A stretch of 64,000 bases of DNA from an uncultured Sphingomonadaceae bacterium (GCA_947493955.1 CANLSQ010000003.1:124001-188000), one strand, 5' to 3'; positions 1 through 8,204 are shown, counted from the stretch's first letter. Made by a program: numbers and translations. Notes: a model not told the origin generated them from the letters alone.

Positions 1-165
1 CTGATCGTTAATGGCTTTGAAGGCGACATTTTTATCCACATGGAAACGCTGCGCAATGCAGGCATCGGTGAAATTATGCCGGGCCAGCATGTTCTGGCAC
101 GCATAGATACCGGTGATCGCGGATATATGGCGGTACAGGTCAGTGTCTCGCCGGTTTCCCAGTAA
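1..165 (+). CDS. Cold-shock protein, C-terminal fragment (partial)
   Basis: The frame is open from the first base and ends at TAA 163-165, giving the last 54 residues of a protein whose 5' end lies outside the window. The residues GDIFIHMETLRNAGI and GQHVLARIDTGDRGYMAVQV match the second half of a cold-shock domain (the FVH-like RNP2 strand and the last two beta-strands). Alphaproteobacteria often carry a two-CSD protein of this kind directly ahead of a DUF192 gene, as here. CSD proteins bind single-stranded RNA or DNA and melt structured mRNA in the cytoplasm. Whether a second CSD lies upstream cannot be seen. Confidence 0.75.
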   Translation: MIVNGFEGDIFIHMETLRNAGIGEIMPGQHVLARIDTGDRGYMAVQVSVSPVSQ

Positions 166-178
166 CGGGTTTTCTAAC

Positions 179-700
179 ATGAACGGATTTATCAAGCAGG
201 CGATCCTGCCCGCCGTGCTGTTGTCGTGCACTGGCATGGTCGGAGGATGTTCCGCTCAGGCGGGGCAAGCCGAGAGCAAGCAAAGTCAACTAGAGCCACA
301 GCAAAATGATAGACTTTCCGAAGCCGGCCTACGTTTGATCCCGCTGACTATCTCGGCTGATGGCGAGCGCCATGATTTTACGGTCGAGCTTGCTGGTACC
401 GCGGCGGAACAGGCGCGCGGTCTGATGTTCCGCACGGAACTGGGGCCAGACAAGGGGATGCTCTTCCCCTTCGACCGGGTGCGCATGGCCAGTTTCTGGA
501 TGAAAAACACGGTGATCCCCCTCGACATTATTTTTGTCCGCAGTGATGGAACGATCGAATCCATTGCCGCCAACACAATTCCCTATTCCCTTGATCCGGT
601 AGAATCTGGTGAACCGGTTGCAGCCGTGCTGGAATTGGCCGGCGGACGGGCAGCGGAATTGAAAATCGGTCCCGGTGATAAGGTAGAATGGCAGCAATAA
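179..700 (+). CDS. DUF192 family lipoprotein
   Basis: A 173-residue protein. The start at 179 was preferred over an upstream in-frame start at 113 because it begins directly with a lipoprotein signal (MNGFIKQAILPAVLLSC, lipobox VGGC). The mature part holds the DUF192 fold: FTVELAGTAAEQARGLMFR, the GMLFPF stretch and FWMKNTVIPLDIIFV are its hallmark strands. The family is small, secreted or membrane-anchored, and of unknown biochemical function. It starts 13 bp after the cold-shock gene, so the two may be co-transcribed. Confidence 0.85.
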   Translation: MNGFIKQAILPAVLLSCTGMVGGCSAQAGQAESKQSQLEPQQNDRLSEAGLRLIPLTISADGERHDFTVELAGTAAEQARGLMFRTELGPDKGMLFPFDRVRMASFWMKNTVIPLDIIFVRSDGTIESIAANTIPYSLDPVESGEPVAAVLELAGGRAAELKIGPGDKVEWQQ

Positions 701-781
701 ACGCACGTTCAGGCCGAAAGCTGTGCTTTCCACGCATTTTTTAATTGCGAACCCCCACCTCGTGGCGCTAAGCGGACGGGC

Positions 782-1183
782 ATGGGAATATTAGGCAAAA
801 TCTTTACCTGGTGGGACGGTGCAACCATTGGCACTGCATTGTTCAGCGCGCGCAAAGGCAAAGCCGTTGGCGAGGATATTTTCGGTAACAAATATTATCA
901 GTCCAGGAATATCGCCAAAGACGGCGATCAACGCTGGGTTATCTATTCCGGAGCCAATGACGCTAGCCGGGTACCGCCGGAATGGCATGGCTGGTTGCAT
1001 AAAAGTTATGATGAAGTCCCTGAAAGCCATTTGCCGCAGCCGCGTATCTGGGAAAAAGAGCCGACCGGTAACCTGACAGGTACAGCCAATGCCTATCGCC
1101 CGGCCGGTGCGCTGGAATCCGGCGGCGTGAGAGCCGCAGCCACCGGGGACTATGAACCATGGAATCCGGCCGAAGCCGAATGA
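782..1183 (+). CDS. NDUFA12-family subunit of NADH:ubiquinone oxidoreductase
   Basis: A 133-residue protein with the NDUFA12 (17.2 kDa, B17.2) signature: WWDGATIGTALFSARKGKAV near the N-terminus, then DIFGNKYYQSR, RWVIYSG and the VPPEWHGWLH block, with the typical proline-rich C-terminal tail. In alphaproteobacteria and mitochondria this is an accessory subunit at the peripheral arm of respiratory Complex I. It lies far from any nuo operon, which is usual for this subunit. Its TGA overlaps the ATG of the DUF2155 gene by 3 bases, suggesting translational coupling. Confidence 0.9.
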   Translation: MGILGKIFTWWDGATIGTALFSARKGKAVGEDIFGNKYYQSRNIAKDGDQRWVIYSGANDASRVPPEWHGWLHKSYDEVPESHLPQPRIWEKEPTGNLTGTANAYRPAGALESGGVRAAATGDYEPWNPAEAE

Positions 1184-1968
1184 TTTCTGTCTGCGGTATC
1201 TCTGCATCTAATAGAAATCGGCTGTTAACTCTATTTGCTGGTGCATTGCTGTTGTCAGGCTGCGGTCTGTTCGGTGATGACATCGGCGACGAGAATACGG
1301 GTCAACCTGCAGAAAAGGCGGAATTGGAAGCGACCGATGATGACGAGTTGGTCCAGCCTGTTAGCGAGCAAATTGGCACGCCGATGGCGGAGCGGGTCGC
1401 AACCCTGGGGTTCCTGAACAAACGCAATGGTTTAACTCGTGATTTGGAGCTGAAGCCAGGGCAGTCGATCCGTATTGGCCGCGCGATGGTTCGTCTACGT
1501 GCTTGCGAACGCACCGCACCGTGGGAATTGACCCCGGAACAGGGCGCTTTTGTGCAGCTGTTCGTTAATGACCGGCCGGCCACGCGTCAGGGCGACGACC
1601 AGTGGCAAAAGGTTTTTTCCGGTTGGTTGTTTCGCGAATCACCGTCACTGAATGTCGTGGAGCACCCCATTTACGATGTCTGGGTCAAAAGCTGTGCGAT
1701 GAACTTTCCCGGCGAAGAAAGTCCGCCAGAGGATTCGGCGAACCCGACCGCGCCGCGCTCATCCTCATCCAATCTTGCCAACAGCCCATCGAGCGCCGCA
1801 AATGACGGCACCGAAACCGAAGCCGATGCTGTCGCGCCTGTGCCAACAACGCCGTCAGTGCCTGTGCCTGAGCCAGTGGAACCTGTTCCTGAGAGTGTGC
1901 CACAGCCCGTACCCGAGTCAGCTGACCCCATTGGCGATTTAATTGCCGAAAATGCTGGTGAGCAATAG
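1180..1968 (+). CDS. DUF2155 domain-containing periplasmic protein
   Basis: A 262-residue protein starting at ATG 1180, which overlaps the upstream TGA (ATGA). An N-terminal lipoprotein-like signal (LFAGALLLSGCGLFG) precedes an acidic linker and the DUF2155 core, recognisable from the block GQSIRIGRAMVRLRACERTA through FSGWLFRESPSLNVVEHP to YDVWVKSC. This family sits beside the NDUFA12 gene in many alphaproteobacteria; its function is unknown. The last ~95 residues are a low-complexity Ser/Pro/Val tail. The same DNA (1671-1968) is also read on the other strand as the C-terminus of aat, so this tail is overprinted. Confidence 0.85.
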   Translation: MISVCGISASNRNRLLTLFAGALLLSGCGLFGDDIGDENTGQPAEKAELEATDDDELVQPVSEQIGTPMAERVATLGFLNKRNGLTRDLELKPGQSIRIGRAMVRLRACERTAPWELTPEQGAFVQLFVNDRPATRQGDDQWQKVFSGWLFRESPSLNVVEHPIYDVWVKSCAMNFPGEESPPEDSANPTAPRSSSSNLANSPSSAANDGTETEADAVAPVPTTPSVPVPEPVEPVPESVPQPVPESADPIGDLIAENAGEQ

Positions 1969-2552
1969 TCCTGCGCCGCGCGCAGCTGCTCAAGATACTC
2001 CGCCTGACTAATCTCAATTGCGCCGAGTGACGCCAGGTGATCGGTCATGAACTGGCAATCGAGCAGCGTGAACCGTCCGACAATCAACCGCGCCACCAGC
2101 CAGGCGAGAGCCACTTTGGATGCATCGCGGGAGCGGGAGAACATACTCTCGCCGCAAAAAGCGCCGCCGATGACCAAACCATATAGGCCGCCGACCAGCG
2201 AGCGAGCACCATTCTCACCAACCAGCCAGCATTCCACGCTGTGGGCCTGACCGCGTCGATGCAGCGTGCAAAAGGCTTCTTCAATATCTGCGTTTATCCA
2301 TGTTTCAAGTCGGTCATTTGCTGACTCGGCACAGATCGAAATCACATCTGCAAATGCCTCGTCACTTGTGATCTGAAAACGGTCAGACCGGATCGTTTTG
2401 CGCAGCGAACGCGACATGTGAAAACCATCGAGCGGCAGAACCGCCCGCGTTTTTGGCTCTACCCAAAATGTCTCTGGATCATCGCGTGCATCGGCCATCG
2501 GGAAAATGCCGGACGCATAAGCCTTCAGTAACAAGTCTATGTCGATCGCCAT
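1671..2552 (-). CDS. aat: Leucyl/phenylalanyl-tRNA--protein transferase
   Basis: Transfers Leu or Phe from charged tRNA to proteins with N-terminal Arg or Lys, creating N-degrons for ClpS/ClpAP in the cytoplasm. The family blocks are all present: LLLKAYASGIFPMA, FWVEPKTRAVLPLDGFHMSR, HSVECWLVG, LVGGLYGLVIGGAFCGESMF, SRDASKVALAWL and LLDCQFMTDHLASLGA (residues 7-177). Homology ends near residue 200, but the frame stays open to 293, adding a Gly/Ser/Thr-rich tail that is wholly antisense to the DUF2155 gene. The start codon overlaps the stop of the upstream OxyR-like gene by one base. The annotated stop is the first in frame, so the extension is either real or a tolerated run-on. Confidence 0.9.
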   Translation of the reverse strand: MAIDIDLLLKAYASGIFPMADARDDPETFWVEPKTRAVLPLDGFHMSRSLRKTIRSDRFQITSDEAFADVISICAESANDRLETWINADIEEAFCTLHRRGQAHSVECWLVGENGARSLVGGLYGLVIGGAFCGESMFSRSRDASKVALAWLVARLIVGRFTLLDCQFMTDHLASLGAIEISQAEYLEQLRAAQDYCSPAFSAIKSPMGSADSGTGCGTLSGTGSTGSGTGTDGVVGTGATASASVSVPSFAALDGLLARLDEDERGAVGFAESSGGLSSPGKFIAQLLTQTS

Positions 2553-3475
2553 TAATGCTCCTGAGGGGTCATCTTATTCAGCAAGATTTTTGCTTCGTCG
2601 GCAATACGGCCCGCGACTGATAGATATTCATCGGCAAAGCCGGCGCCGCTGCGCCAGGCAATACCGATGCTGCGTGATGCTTTCCACCCGTCGACCTGAA
2701 GCAGTGCGATATCATCTCCATGTGTGATTTCAGACTGGACATAGAGTGCAGGCAATATGCCGAGGCCCAGGCCCGATGCAACCATCTGCCGGACACTGTC
2801 GAGGCTGGTGCCTTCATAATCCTGCAAAAGATGCATGCCGTGCGCGTGGCATTGTTCGGTAACGTCGCGGTGCATATGGTGTCTTCGATCGATGCTGAGC
2901 ACGGGCGCATTATATAGGTCCGCTTTATCGACTTTTTTCTGTCCAGCGAGCGGATGATCCGGCGGCGCGACCAGCAACAGCGGCTCGCGAAACAGCGGCT
3001 CGATGGTCAGGTTCTCGCCTTCAATTGGTAACGGGCCAAGCAACATGTCTATTGCACCTTTGACCAGTTCCATTGCCTGTAGGTCTGGGATCCCCTCACG
3101 CATGTAAAAGCGCAGATCAGGCTGCGCGCGGTGTAGGGCAGCGATGACGGGCGGCATTAAATAGGGGCCGAGAGTAGGCGATACGCCGAACCGCAACGTT
3201 CCGGCCAGGCTCTCGCTCGCGCGCTCCGCCAAATCACGAATATCCTTCACCTCTACAAGTACCCGTCTGGCACGTTCGGCAATTTCACGGCCAATCGGCG
3301 ATAGCTCTGCGCCATGGGTACGGCGTTCTACCAGCGTGACACCAAGGCGTGATTCCAGAGCGCGCAGCTGATGGCTTAATGTCGGTTGTGAAGCACCAGC
3401 CGCTTGTGCGGCGCGGCCGAAATGTCGATGATCGGCGACAGCAACGAGATATTGGAACTGGCGTAAAGTTGGCAT
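2552..3475 (-). CDS. OxyR-like LysR-family transcriptional regulator
   Basis: A 307-residue LysR-type regulator: winged HTH at residues 1-60 (RQFQYLVAVADHRHFGRAAQ, QPTLSHQLRALE), then a two-lobed effector domain. The overall sequence, including TSLDSVRQMVASGLGLGILP, follows the OxyR family, which activates peroxide defence genes. By alignment by eye to E. coli OxyR, the peroxidatic Cys199 position is Met (HHM, residues 199-201) while a Cys corresponding to Cys208 is kept (C209). A disulfide switch like that of E. coli OxyR is therefore unlikely. It is transcribed with aat. Confidence 0.85.
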   Translation of the reverse strand: MPTLRQFQYLVAVADHRHFGRAAQAAGASQPTLSHQLRALESRLGVTLVERRTHGAELSPIGREIAERARRVLVEVKDIRDLAERASESLAGTLRFGVSPTLGPYLMPPVIAALHRAQPDLRFYMREGIPDLQAMELVKGAIDMLLGPLPIEGENLTIEPLFREPLLLVAPPDHPLAGQKKVDKADLYNAPVLSIDRRHHMHRDVTEQCHAHGMHLLQDYEGTSLDSVRQMVASGLGLGILPALYVQSEITHGDDIALLQVDGWKASRSIGIAWRSGAGFADEYLSVAGRIADEAKILLNKMTPQEH

Positions 3476-3603
3476 TTGGGGGAACCTTTTTCTATGATAG
3501 ATGTTATCTATTGATTATCCAATTTTCATTCGATTGGAAATATCACCAACCTTTTGCAATATCAAGGTCAACCGAAGCAAAGATGATAAAAACAAGGGAA
3601 GAC

Positions 3604-3771
3604 ATGAGACAATATTTAAACAGTCTGATCCGAAAGCATCGCAAGCTCGATAAACAGATTTCAAAAGCGAAGTGGGATGGGAATCAACTTCGGGCCATGA
3701 AAAAGCTGCGACTGACCTTAAAGGATCGCATATCGCAACTACGACAAGGTGTAATGCACCCCTCTGCTTAG
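3604..3771 (+). CDS. DUF465 (YdcH/SlyX-like) small protein
   Basis: A 55-residue basic, helical protein. The preferred ATG 3604 has the Shine-Dalgarno run GGGAAG 4-9 bases upstream; an in-frame ATG at 3583 would add seven residues. The sequence LIRKHRKLDKQISKA and AMKKLRLTLKDRISQLRQG shows the helix-turn-helix hairpin typical of DUF465, a short coiled-coil family of unknown function found throughout proteobacteria. It is a single gene, divergent from the OxyR-like gene and closed by the hairpin terminator at 3801-3844. Confidence 0.7.
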   Translation: MRQYLNSLIRKHRKLDKQISKAKWDGNQLRAMKKLRLTLKDRISQLRQGVMHPSA

Positions 3772-3800
3772 GCAGCTAAACTCTTTACCCCCCCCGACCT

Positions 3801-3844
3801 GGGGCAGTAGCTTTCCCTCTTTCCGCTACTGCCCCGATTTTTTT
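3801..3844 (+). terminator. Rho-independent terminator after the DUF465 gene
   Basis: The stem GGGGCAGTAG (3801-3810) pairs perfectly with CTACTGCCCC (3826-3835) around a 15-base loop and is followed by GATTTTTTT. It ends the short DUF465 transcript 30 bases after the stop codon, and isolates it from nhaA. Confidence 0.9.
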
Positions 3845-3871
3845 GGGGCTTTTCTATAATTTCACGAAAGC

Positions 3872-5059
3872 ATGTTTATGACTGGAAAAATGCGGACGGC
3901 GTTAGCGGATTTTCTCGCGCGCGAGACCAGTGCCGGTATTGTTCTGTTTGTCGCGGCTCTGCTGGCTATGATTGCCGTGAATAGTGCGTTTAATCCGTAT
4001 TATCTGGCATTTCTCAATATTCCGGTTGTGGCGCAATTCGGTGCGCTGGAAATAGCCAAGCCGCTATCTCTGTGGATCAACGACGGGCTAATGGCGATAT
4101 TCTTTTTCCTTGTCGGTTTAGAGGTGAAGCGTGAGATACTCGAAGGAGAGCTGTCCAGCTTCAACAAGGCGGCTTTGCCGGCCATTGCTGCGGTTGGCGG
4201 CATGGCAATCCCGGCATTGGTATTTCTCTATTTTAACTGGAGCGTACCGGAGAATATCAACGGTTGGGCGATTCCAGCAGCGACGGACATTGCATTTGCT
4301 CTGGGCGTACTGGCCCTGCTTGGCAAACATGCGCCATTGTCGCTCAAGATATTGTTACTCGCCGTTGCGATTATCGACGATATCGGTGCGATCATCATCA
4401 TCGCGCTATTTTACACCGCCGATGTATCAAGCTTTTCGCTGATGCTGTCTGCGGTGGGAATTGCTGTCCTGATCCTGATGAACCGTTTGGGTGTGGTGCG
4501 CGTTGCGCCCTATATTCTGGTCGGTACATTCCTTTGGATATGCGTGCTTAAATCAGGTGTCCACGCGACGCTGGCCGGTGTTATCGCTGCGCTGTCCATT
4601 CCGCTCAATGCCAAAGATGGTAGTTCGCCTCTCAAACATCTGGAGCATATATTGCACCCTTGGACGGCGTTCATGGTGCTGCCTATTTTTGCTTTCGCCA
4701 ATGCCGGAGTTTCTCTTGCTGGTCTTCAGATCAGTGACCTTTTCGCCCCGCTTGCGCTTGGCATTGCTGCCGGTCTTGTCATCGGCAAACAGGTCGGTGT
4801 TTTCGGTTTCATGTTCATTGCGACCAAACTCGGCCTCGTCCGGCGTCCGATGGGGGTTTCGTGGATGCAGCTTTACGGTCTCGCCTGCCTCACCGGCATT
4901 GGGTTCACGATGAGCCTGTTTATCGGCAATCTTGCCTTTGTCGATCCGGCGCAGATTGAAACGGTTAAGCTTGGCGTGATCAGCGGGTCTCTGGTTTCCG
5001 GACTTCTGGGATATTTGATCTTGCGCTTTGCCCGCCCCGCCGGACCTGAGGGGCAATGA
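3872..5059 (+). CDS. nhaA: Na+/H+ antiporter NhaA
   Basis: A 395-residue inner-membrane protein of about 12 hydrophobic segments, the usual size of NhaA. Visible family blocks are LWINDGLMAIFFFLVGLEVK (TM2, with the conserved GLEVKRE), GWAIPAATDIAFALGVLALL (TM4/5 with TDIAF), LLAVAIIDDIGAIIIIALFY carrying the two adjacent aspartates that bind Na+ and protons (IDD), and LTGIGFTMSLFIGNLAF near the C-terminus. It exchanges cytoplasmic Na+ for external H+, serving pH and salt homeostasis. It is followed by a DUF454 gene with an ATGA overlap, so the two form an operon. Confidence 0.95.
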   Translation: MFMTGKMRTALADFLARETSAGIVLFVAALLAMIAVNSAFNPYYLAFLNIPVVAQFGALEIAKPLSLWINDGLMAIFFFLVGLEVKREILEGELSSFNKAALPAIAAVGGMAIPALVFLYFNWSVPENINGWAIPAATDIAFALGVLALLGKHAPLSLKILLLAVAIIDDIGAIIIIALFYTADVSSFSLMLSAVGIAVLILMNRLGVVRVAPYILVGTFLWICVLKSGVHATLAGVIAALSIPLNAKDGSSPLKHLEHILHPWTAFMVLPIFAFANAGVSLAGLQISDLFAPLALGIAAGLVIGKQVGVFGFMFIATKLGLVRRPMGVSWMQLYGLACLTGIGFTMSLFIGNLAFVDPAQIETVKLGVISGSLVSGLLGYLILRFARPAGPEGQ

Positions 5060-5541
5060 ATCACCGGATTTCATCTCCAGCGGGAAATAGATTGCCGAGC
5101 GAGCCGCGATATACGATACCGCAGGCTATGACACGGCATCTCTATCTGGCTGGCGGCTTCACCGCACTGGCACTGGGCAGCATCGGAATTGTGCTGCCGC
5201 TTTTGCCGACGGTGCCTTTCGTCATTCTTGCCGCCTTTTGTTTTGCTCGCAGCAGCCCTCGGCTGGAAGCGTGGTTGCTAGACCATCATGTATTTGGCCC
5301 GCATATCCGCAATTGGCGGGACAGACGGGCCATTACCAAGCGCGGGAAGCGGGCGGCGATCGTGGCGTTTGCAGTGAGCATCGTGATTGCGCTTATATTC
5401 CTGAAAATGCCTTGGAATCTTATTCCCGTCGCGGCCGCGCTGATATGCGGTACATGGATATGGACGCGCAATGAGCCAGATCCTGCTCCGGAAATCGCCC
5501 CCGATCCGGTGGCCGAAAAAGAGTCTCAGCATAAAGAATAG
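5056..5541 (+). CDS. DUF454 (YbaN family) inner membrane protein
   Basis: The start at 5056 overlaps the nhaA stop (ATGA). A second in-frame ATG at 5128 (MTRHLYL) better fits the normal family N-terminus, so the mature protein may be 137 rather than 161 residues. The core LGSIGIVLPLLPTVPFVILA and CFARSSPRLEAWLLDHHVFG is the DUF454 signature, followed by a cytoplasmic loop and two more hydrophobic segments. Function is unknown; family members are small multi-pass membrane proteins. The C-terminal tail is Pro/Asp-rich. Confidence 0.85.
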   Translation: MNHRISSPAGNRLPSEPRYTIPQAMTRHLYLAGGFTALALGSIGIVLPLLPTVPFVILAAFCFARSSPRLEAWLLDHHVFGPHIRNWRDRRAITKRGKRAAIVAFAVSIVIALIFLKMPWNLIPVAAALICGTWIWTRNEPDPAPEIAPDPVAEKESQHKE

Positions 5542-5626
5542 TTTTTCCTGTGCCGGATGATGATAAAAGACCGGCAAATAGGCGACAGTCCTCGCACGCG
5601 ACGTGGATCGCCCGGAGGAGAGCATT

Positions 5627-6847
5627 ATGTCACGGCAAAAATTACTCGAAATGACCCGTTCGCTGGTGAAACATGGCGAAGCGGATACCATGGAACTGGT
5701 CGATGATGTGGTTGCGGTACCGGCTTCCGATTACACGGATGAAGACCGGTTTGAGCAGGAAAAAGAACGCATTTTCAAACGCCTGCCGCTGATGGTCGCA
5801 CCATCTTGTGAGTTGCCGGAACCGGGCTCTTACAAGGCAATGGAAATTGCGGGTATCCCGGTTCTCGTTACCCGTCAGAAAGACGGCACGGCCCAGGCCT
5901 TTCTCAACAGCTGCACCCATCGGGGCAACCCCGTGGCGCAGGGCAGCGGCAAGGCATCGCGCTTTACCTGCGGCTATCATGGCTGGACGTTCAAAAGTAA
6001 TGGTGACCTGCTGGCAGTGGCTTCGCCCAAGGATTTCGGTACTGTCGACAAGGCGGCTTTCTGTTTGAAAAAATTCCCCACACTGGAGCGCGCGGGTTTG
6101 ATCTGGGCGACACTCGATTTGGAAAGCACCCTCGATATTGCCTCTTATCTTTGCGGCTATGACGAGCTGCTGGAGCATTTCGGATTCAAGACCTGGCATC
6201 TTTTTGAACAGCGCACGATCCCCGGTCCCAACTGGAAAACCGCCTATGACGGTTATCTGGATTTTTATCATTTGCCGGTGCTGCACAAGGACACATTCGG
6301 GGCTGATTTCTTCAACCGGGCCAATTATTTTGCCTGGGGTCCACACCAGCGTCTCTCCTCGCCGTCGAAATTCGTCCAGAAGACAGGCAGCGATGAACAG
6401 GTCGACCTTACTCAGATGGACGAAAAAGACTGGCCGATTGACGCCCTGCTTCAGGGTGTATGGACAATCTTCCCGCATATCTCGATTGCCAGCTTTTACG
6501 GCGGTGGCGGTCGCGGAGCGATGATATCACAGCTTTTCCCCGGCAAAACCGTTGGTGAGAGCTTTACCACGCAATTTTACGTGATGGAGTACGAACCGAC
6601 AGACGACGAAGTGCGGCAGGGCGCCCATGACCAGTTCGCGTTTCTGGAGACAGTCGTGGCGGAAGAGGATTATAAGACCGGCAAACGGCAGCATGAATCG
6701 CTACAATCCGGAATGCTCGACAAGGTCTGGTTTGGCCGCAATGAAGGCGGTGGACAGGCTTTCCATCAATGGGTGGACAGACTGATCAAGGCTGACGATG
6801 GCGAGCTGGATGCCATTTTCGTACCGCAGCTGGAGGCTGCTGAATAG
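5627..6847 (+). CDS. Rieske 2Fe-2S aromatic ring-hydroxylating oxygenase, alpha subunit
   Basis: Start ATG 5627 has GGAGGAG six bases upstream; 406 residues. The N-terminal Rieske domain carries C96-x-H98 (NSCTHRG) and C115-x2-H118 (TCGYHGW), which ligate the 2Fe-2S cluster. The catalytic domain has DGYLDFYHLPVLH, giving the bridging Asp212 and the mononuclear-iron ligands His215 and His220. Such enzymes hydroxylate or demethylate aromatic or alicyclic substrates with O2, using electrons from a separate reductase and ferredoxin, neither of which is nearby. The substrate cannot be told from the sequence. A cupin gene converges on it, with one stop codon directly after the other. Confidence 0.88.
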   Translation: MSRQKLLEMTRSLVKHGEADTMELVDDVVAVPASDYTDEDRFEQEKERIFKRLPLMVAPSCELPEPGSYKAMEIAGIPVLVTRQKDGTAQAFLNSCTHRGNPVAQGSGKASRFTCGYHGWTFKSNGDLLAVASPKDFGTVDKAAFCLKKFPTLERAGLIWATLDLESTLDIASYLCGYDELLEHFGFKTWHLFEQRTIPGPNWKTAYDGYLDFYHLPVLHKDTFGADFFNRANYFAWGPHQRLSSPSKFVQKTGSDEQVDLTQMDEKDWPIDALLQGVWTIFPHISIASFYGGGGRGAMISQLFPGKTVGESFTTQFYVMEYEPTDDEVRQGAHDQFAFLETVVAEEDYKTGKRQHESLQSGMLDKVWFGRNEGGGQAFHQWVDRLIKADDGELDAIFVPQLEAAE

Positions 6848-7411
6848 CTAAGCGTTGCGGAAATCCCGGCTTGGCGGCAGGGCTTCTTCCCACTTGGGAC
6901 GCTCGTTGCGCAGCTTCTCGAGCATTTTTTCCCAATAAGCCTCGGTCTTACCTTTAAACTGGATGTTGAAATCCTCCGCTGTACGAAATTCGAGTATTTC
7001 GACGCCTTTTTCACCAATTGTGTAAGAATATGGCGTCTCTGCCGGGAGAAAGAACCCGTCGCCCGGGCCCATTTCTTCGGTGCCCATCCGGATGTCTCCG
7101 GCGATGATGTAATAGAGGCAATCACTGTCATGGCTGTGGAGCGGCAGTGGATAGCCGGGCTTGAACCAGAAATGATGGAGAGAGAAACCAAAGCCGCTGA
7201 ACAGGCAGGTGCCTTTATAGCCATCGGCCACGCCGGCTTCGCCCATCTTGGTCAGTCCATCAAGGATGACCGGCGCATCATCGACATAGGACATGTGCCC
7301 GGCATCGCCAAAATCCTGCGCATCTTCTTTTCGGAAGATACGCAGGACTTTTAGCGGCTCGGGTTTTACGCCTGCCTGGTTGCCTGTTTTCGTGGGGGAG
7401 GCATCTGCCAT
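6848..7411 (-). CDS. Cupin-domain protein
   Basis: A 187-residue protein; ATG 7411 has GGAGAA at proper spacing, and the longer upstream reading is not needed. The conserved double-stranded beta-helix motif is HHFWFKPGYPLPLHSHDSDC (His92 and His94 as metal ligands) followed by YYIIAGDIRMG and GPGDGFFLPAETPYSYTIG. Cupins of this type are metal-dependent dioxygenases or isomerases, or sensors for small molecules. It is convergent with, and immediately adjacent to, the Rieske oxygenase gene, which suggests a shared catabolic theme rather than shared transcription. The substrate is unknown. Confidence 0.8.
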   Translation of the reverse strand: MADASPTKTGNQAGVKPEPLKVLRIFRKEDAQDFGDAGHMSYVDDAPVILDGLTKMGEAGVADGYKGTCLFSGFGFSLHHFWFKPGYPLPLHSHDSDCLYYIIAGDIRMGTEEMGPGDGFFLPAETPYSYTIGEKGVEILEFRTAEDFNIQFKGKTEAYWEKMLEKLRNERPKWEEALPPSRDFRNA

Positions 7412-7472
7412 ATCATTCTCCGGACCAGTTTGGAGACAGGATATAGCATCACAGGCGTGCCGTGGGAACGGG

Positions 7473-7844
7473 TTAGACCGGGATTGATGCGCGGGGCGGG
7501 TAGCTGGAAATATAACGGTCAAGCACAGCCGGGTTCAGCATGTCGCGAAACGCACAGCCGAGGCCGAGGTTGCTACGGTGAATAACTTCTGCTTCCAATG
7601 GAGCAAGGCCGGGCAAAGCCAACCAGCATCTGGTGCCAGGATGTGCCTGTAACAAGGCATCGCAGGCAAAGCCGGCCAGTGATATATTCGCGACTTCCGT
7701 GTCAAAACTGCTCGAACCGGAAAAGCGCATTTTTGCAGGGATCGCGACCTTGTGACGCGGCGCGCAACGGTCTTCCGTCGCTGCGAATGTATAGGGCGTC
7801 ATAGCGGGCTGATTTTTTACATTTTGAGTTTGTACATGAGTCAT
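7473..7844 (-). CDS. PilZ-domain protein
   Basis: A 123-residue protein starting at ATG 7844, preceded by AAGGAG. The c-di-GMP-binding signature is present in short form: RCAPRHKV (the RxxxR motif) and, 30 residues on, VANISLAGFACD (the D/NxSxxG motif), followed by the beta-barrel ending in GLGCAFRDM. Single-domain PilZ proteins bind cyclic di-GMP and act on motility, surface structures or cell-wall enzymes. It is monocistronic by appearance, with its own promoter region at 7845-8098. Confidence 0.82.
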   Translation of the reverse strand: MTHVQTQNVKNQPAMTPYTFAATEDRCAPRHKVAIPAKMRFSGSSSFDTEVANISLAGFACDALLQAHPGTRCWLALPGLAPLEAEVIHRSNLGLGCAFRDMLNPAVLDRYISSYPPRASIPV

Positions 7845-8098
7845 AGGAAACTCCTTCGTAGTTACGATGGCGTATCGATACTTGGGTGTGAATCGACAGA
7901 TTGCTTTTCCCATGGCCGGGTAAACCACCTCTTCTTTCGCTCGGTAAACAGGATTCGAAAAAAATTAACTATGTTTGCGATTCCGAAGGCTGCAGGGCTG
8001 CCGTTTGCAAAGGCCGCAGAATGACGCTTGCTCTTGGCGGCACATATCGCTAATGCGCGGCCATTGGTTGATTCAGACTGGGATTGGCCGGCCTGTGT

Positions 8099-8174
8099 AG
8101 GGGTGTAGCTCAGATGGTAGAGCGTCGGTCTCCAAAACCGAAGGCCCACGGTTCGATCCCGTGCGCCCCTGCCA
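8099..8174 (+). tRNA. tRNA-Trp (CCA)
   Basis: Acceptor stem AGGGGTG (8099-8105) pairs with CGCCCCT (8164-8170), with discriminator G and an encoded CCA at 8172-8174. The anticodon stem TCGGT/ACCGA encloses the loop CTCCAAA with anticodon CCA at 8132-8134. D arm (GCTC...GAGC) and T arm (GTTCGATCC) are intact. In many bacteria this tRNA directly precedes secE; here about 3.9 kb of other genes lie between them. Confidence 0.97.
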
Positions 8175-8204
8175 CTTTTTTCCAAATTATGGCAGTCCCG
8201 CAAT

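Noticed and set aside
3349-3603. An N-terminal extension of the DUF465 protein upstream of 3604
   Set aside because: It is antisense to the OxyR-like gene and unlike any DUF465 protein; the ribosome site at 3595-3600 supports the short form.
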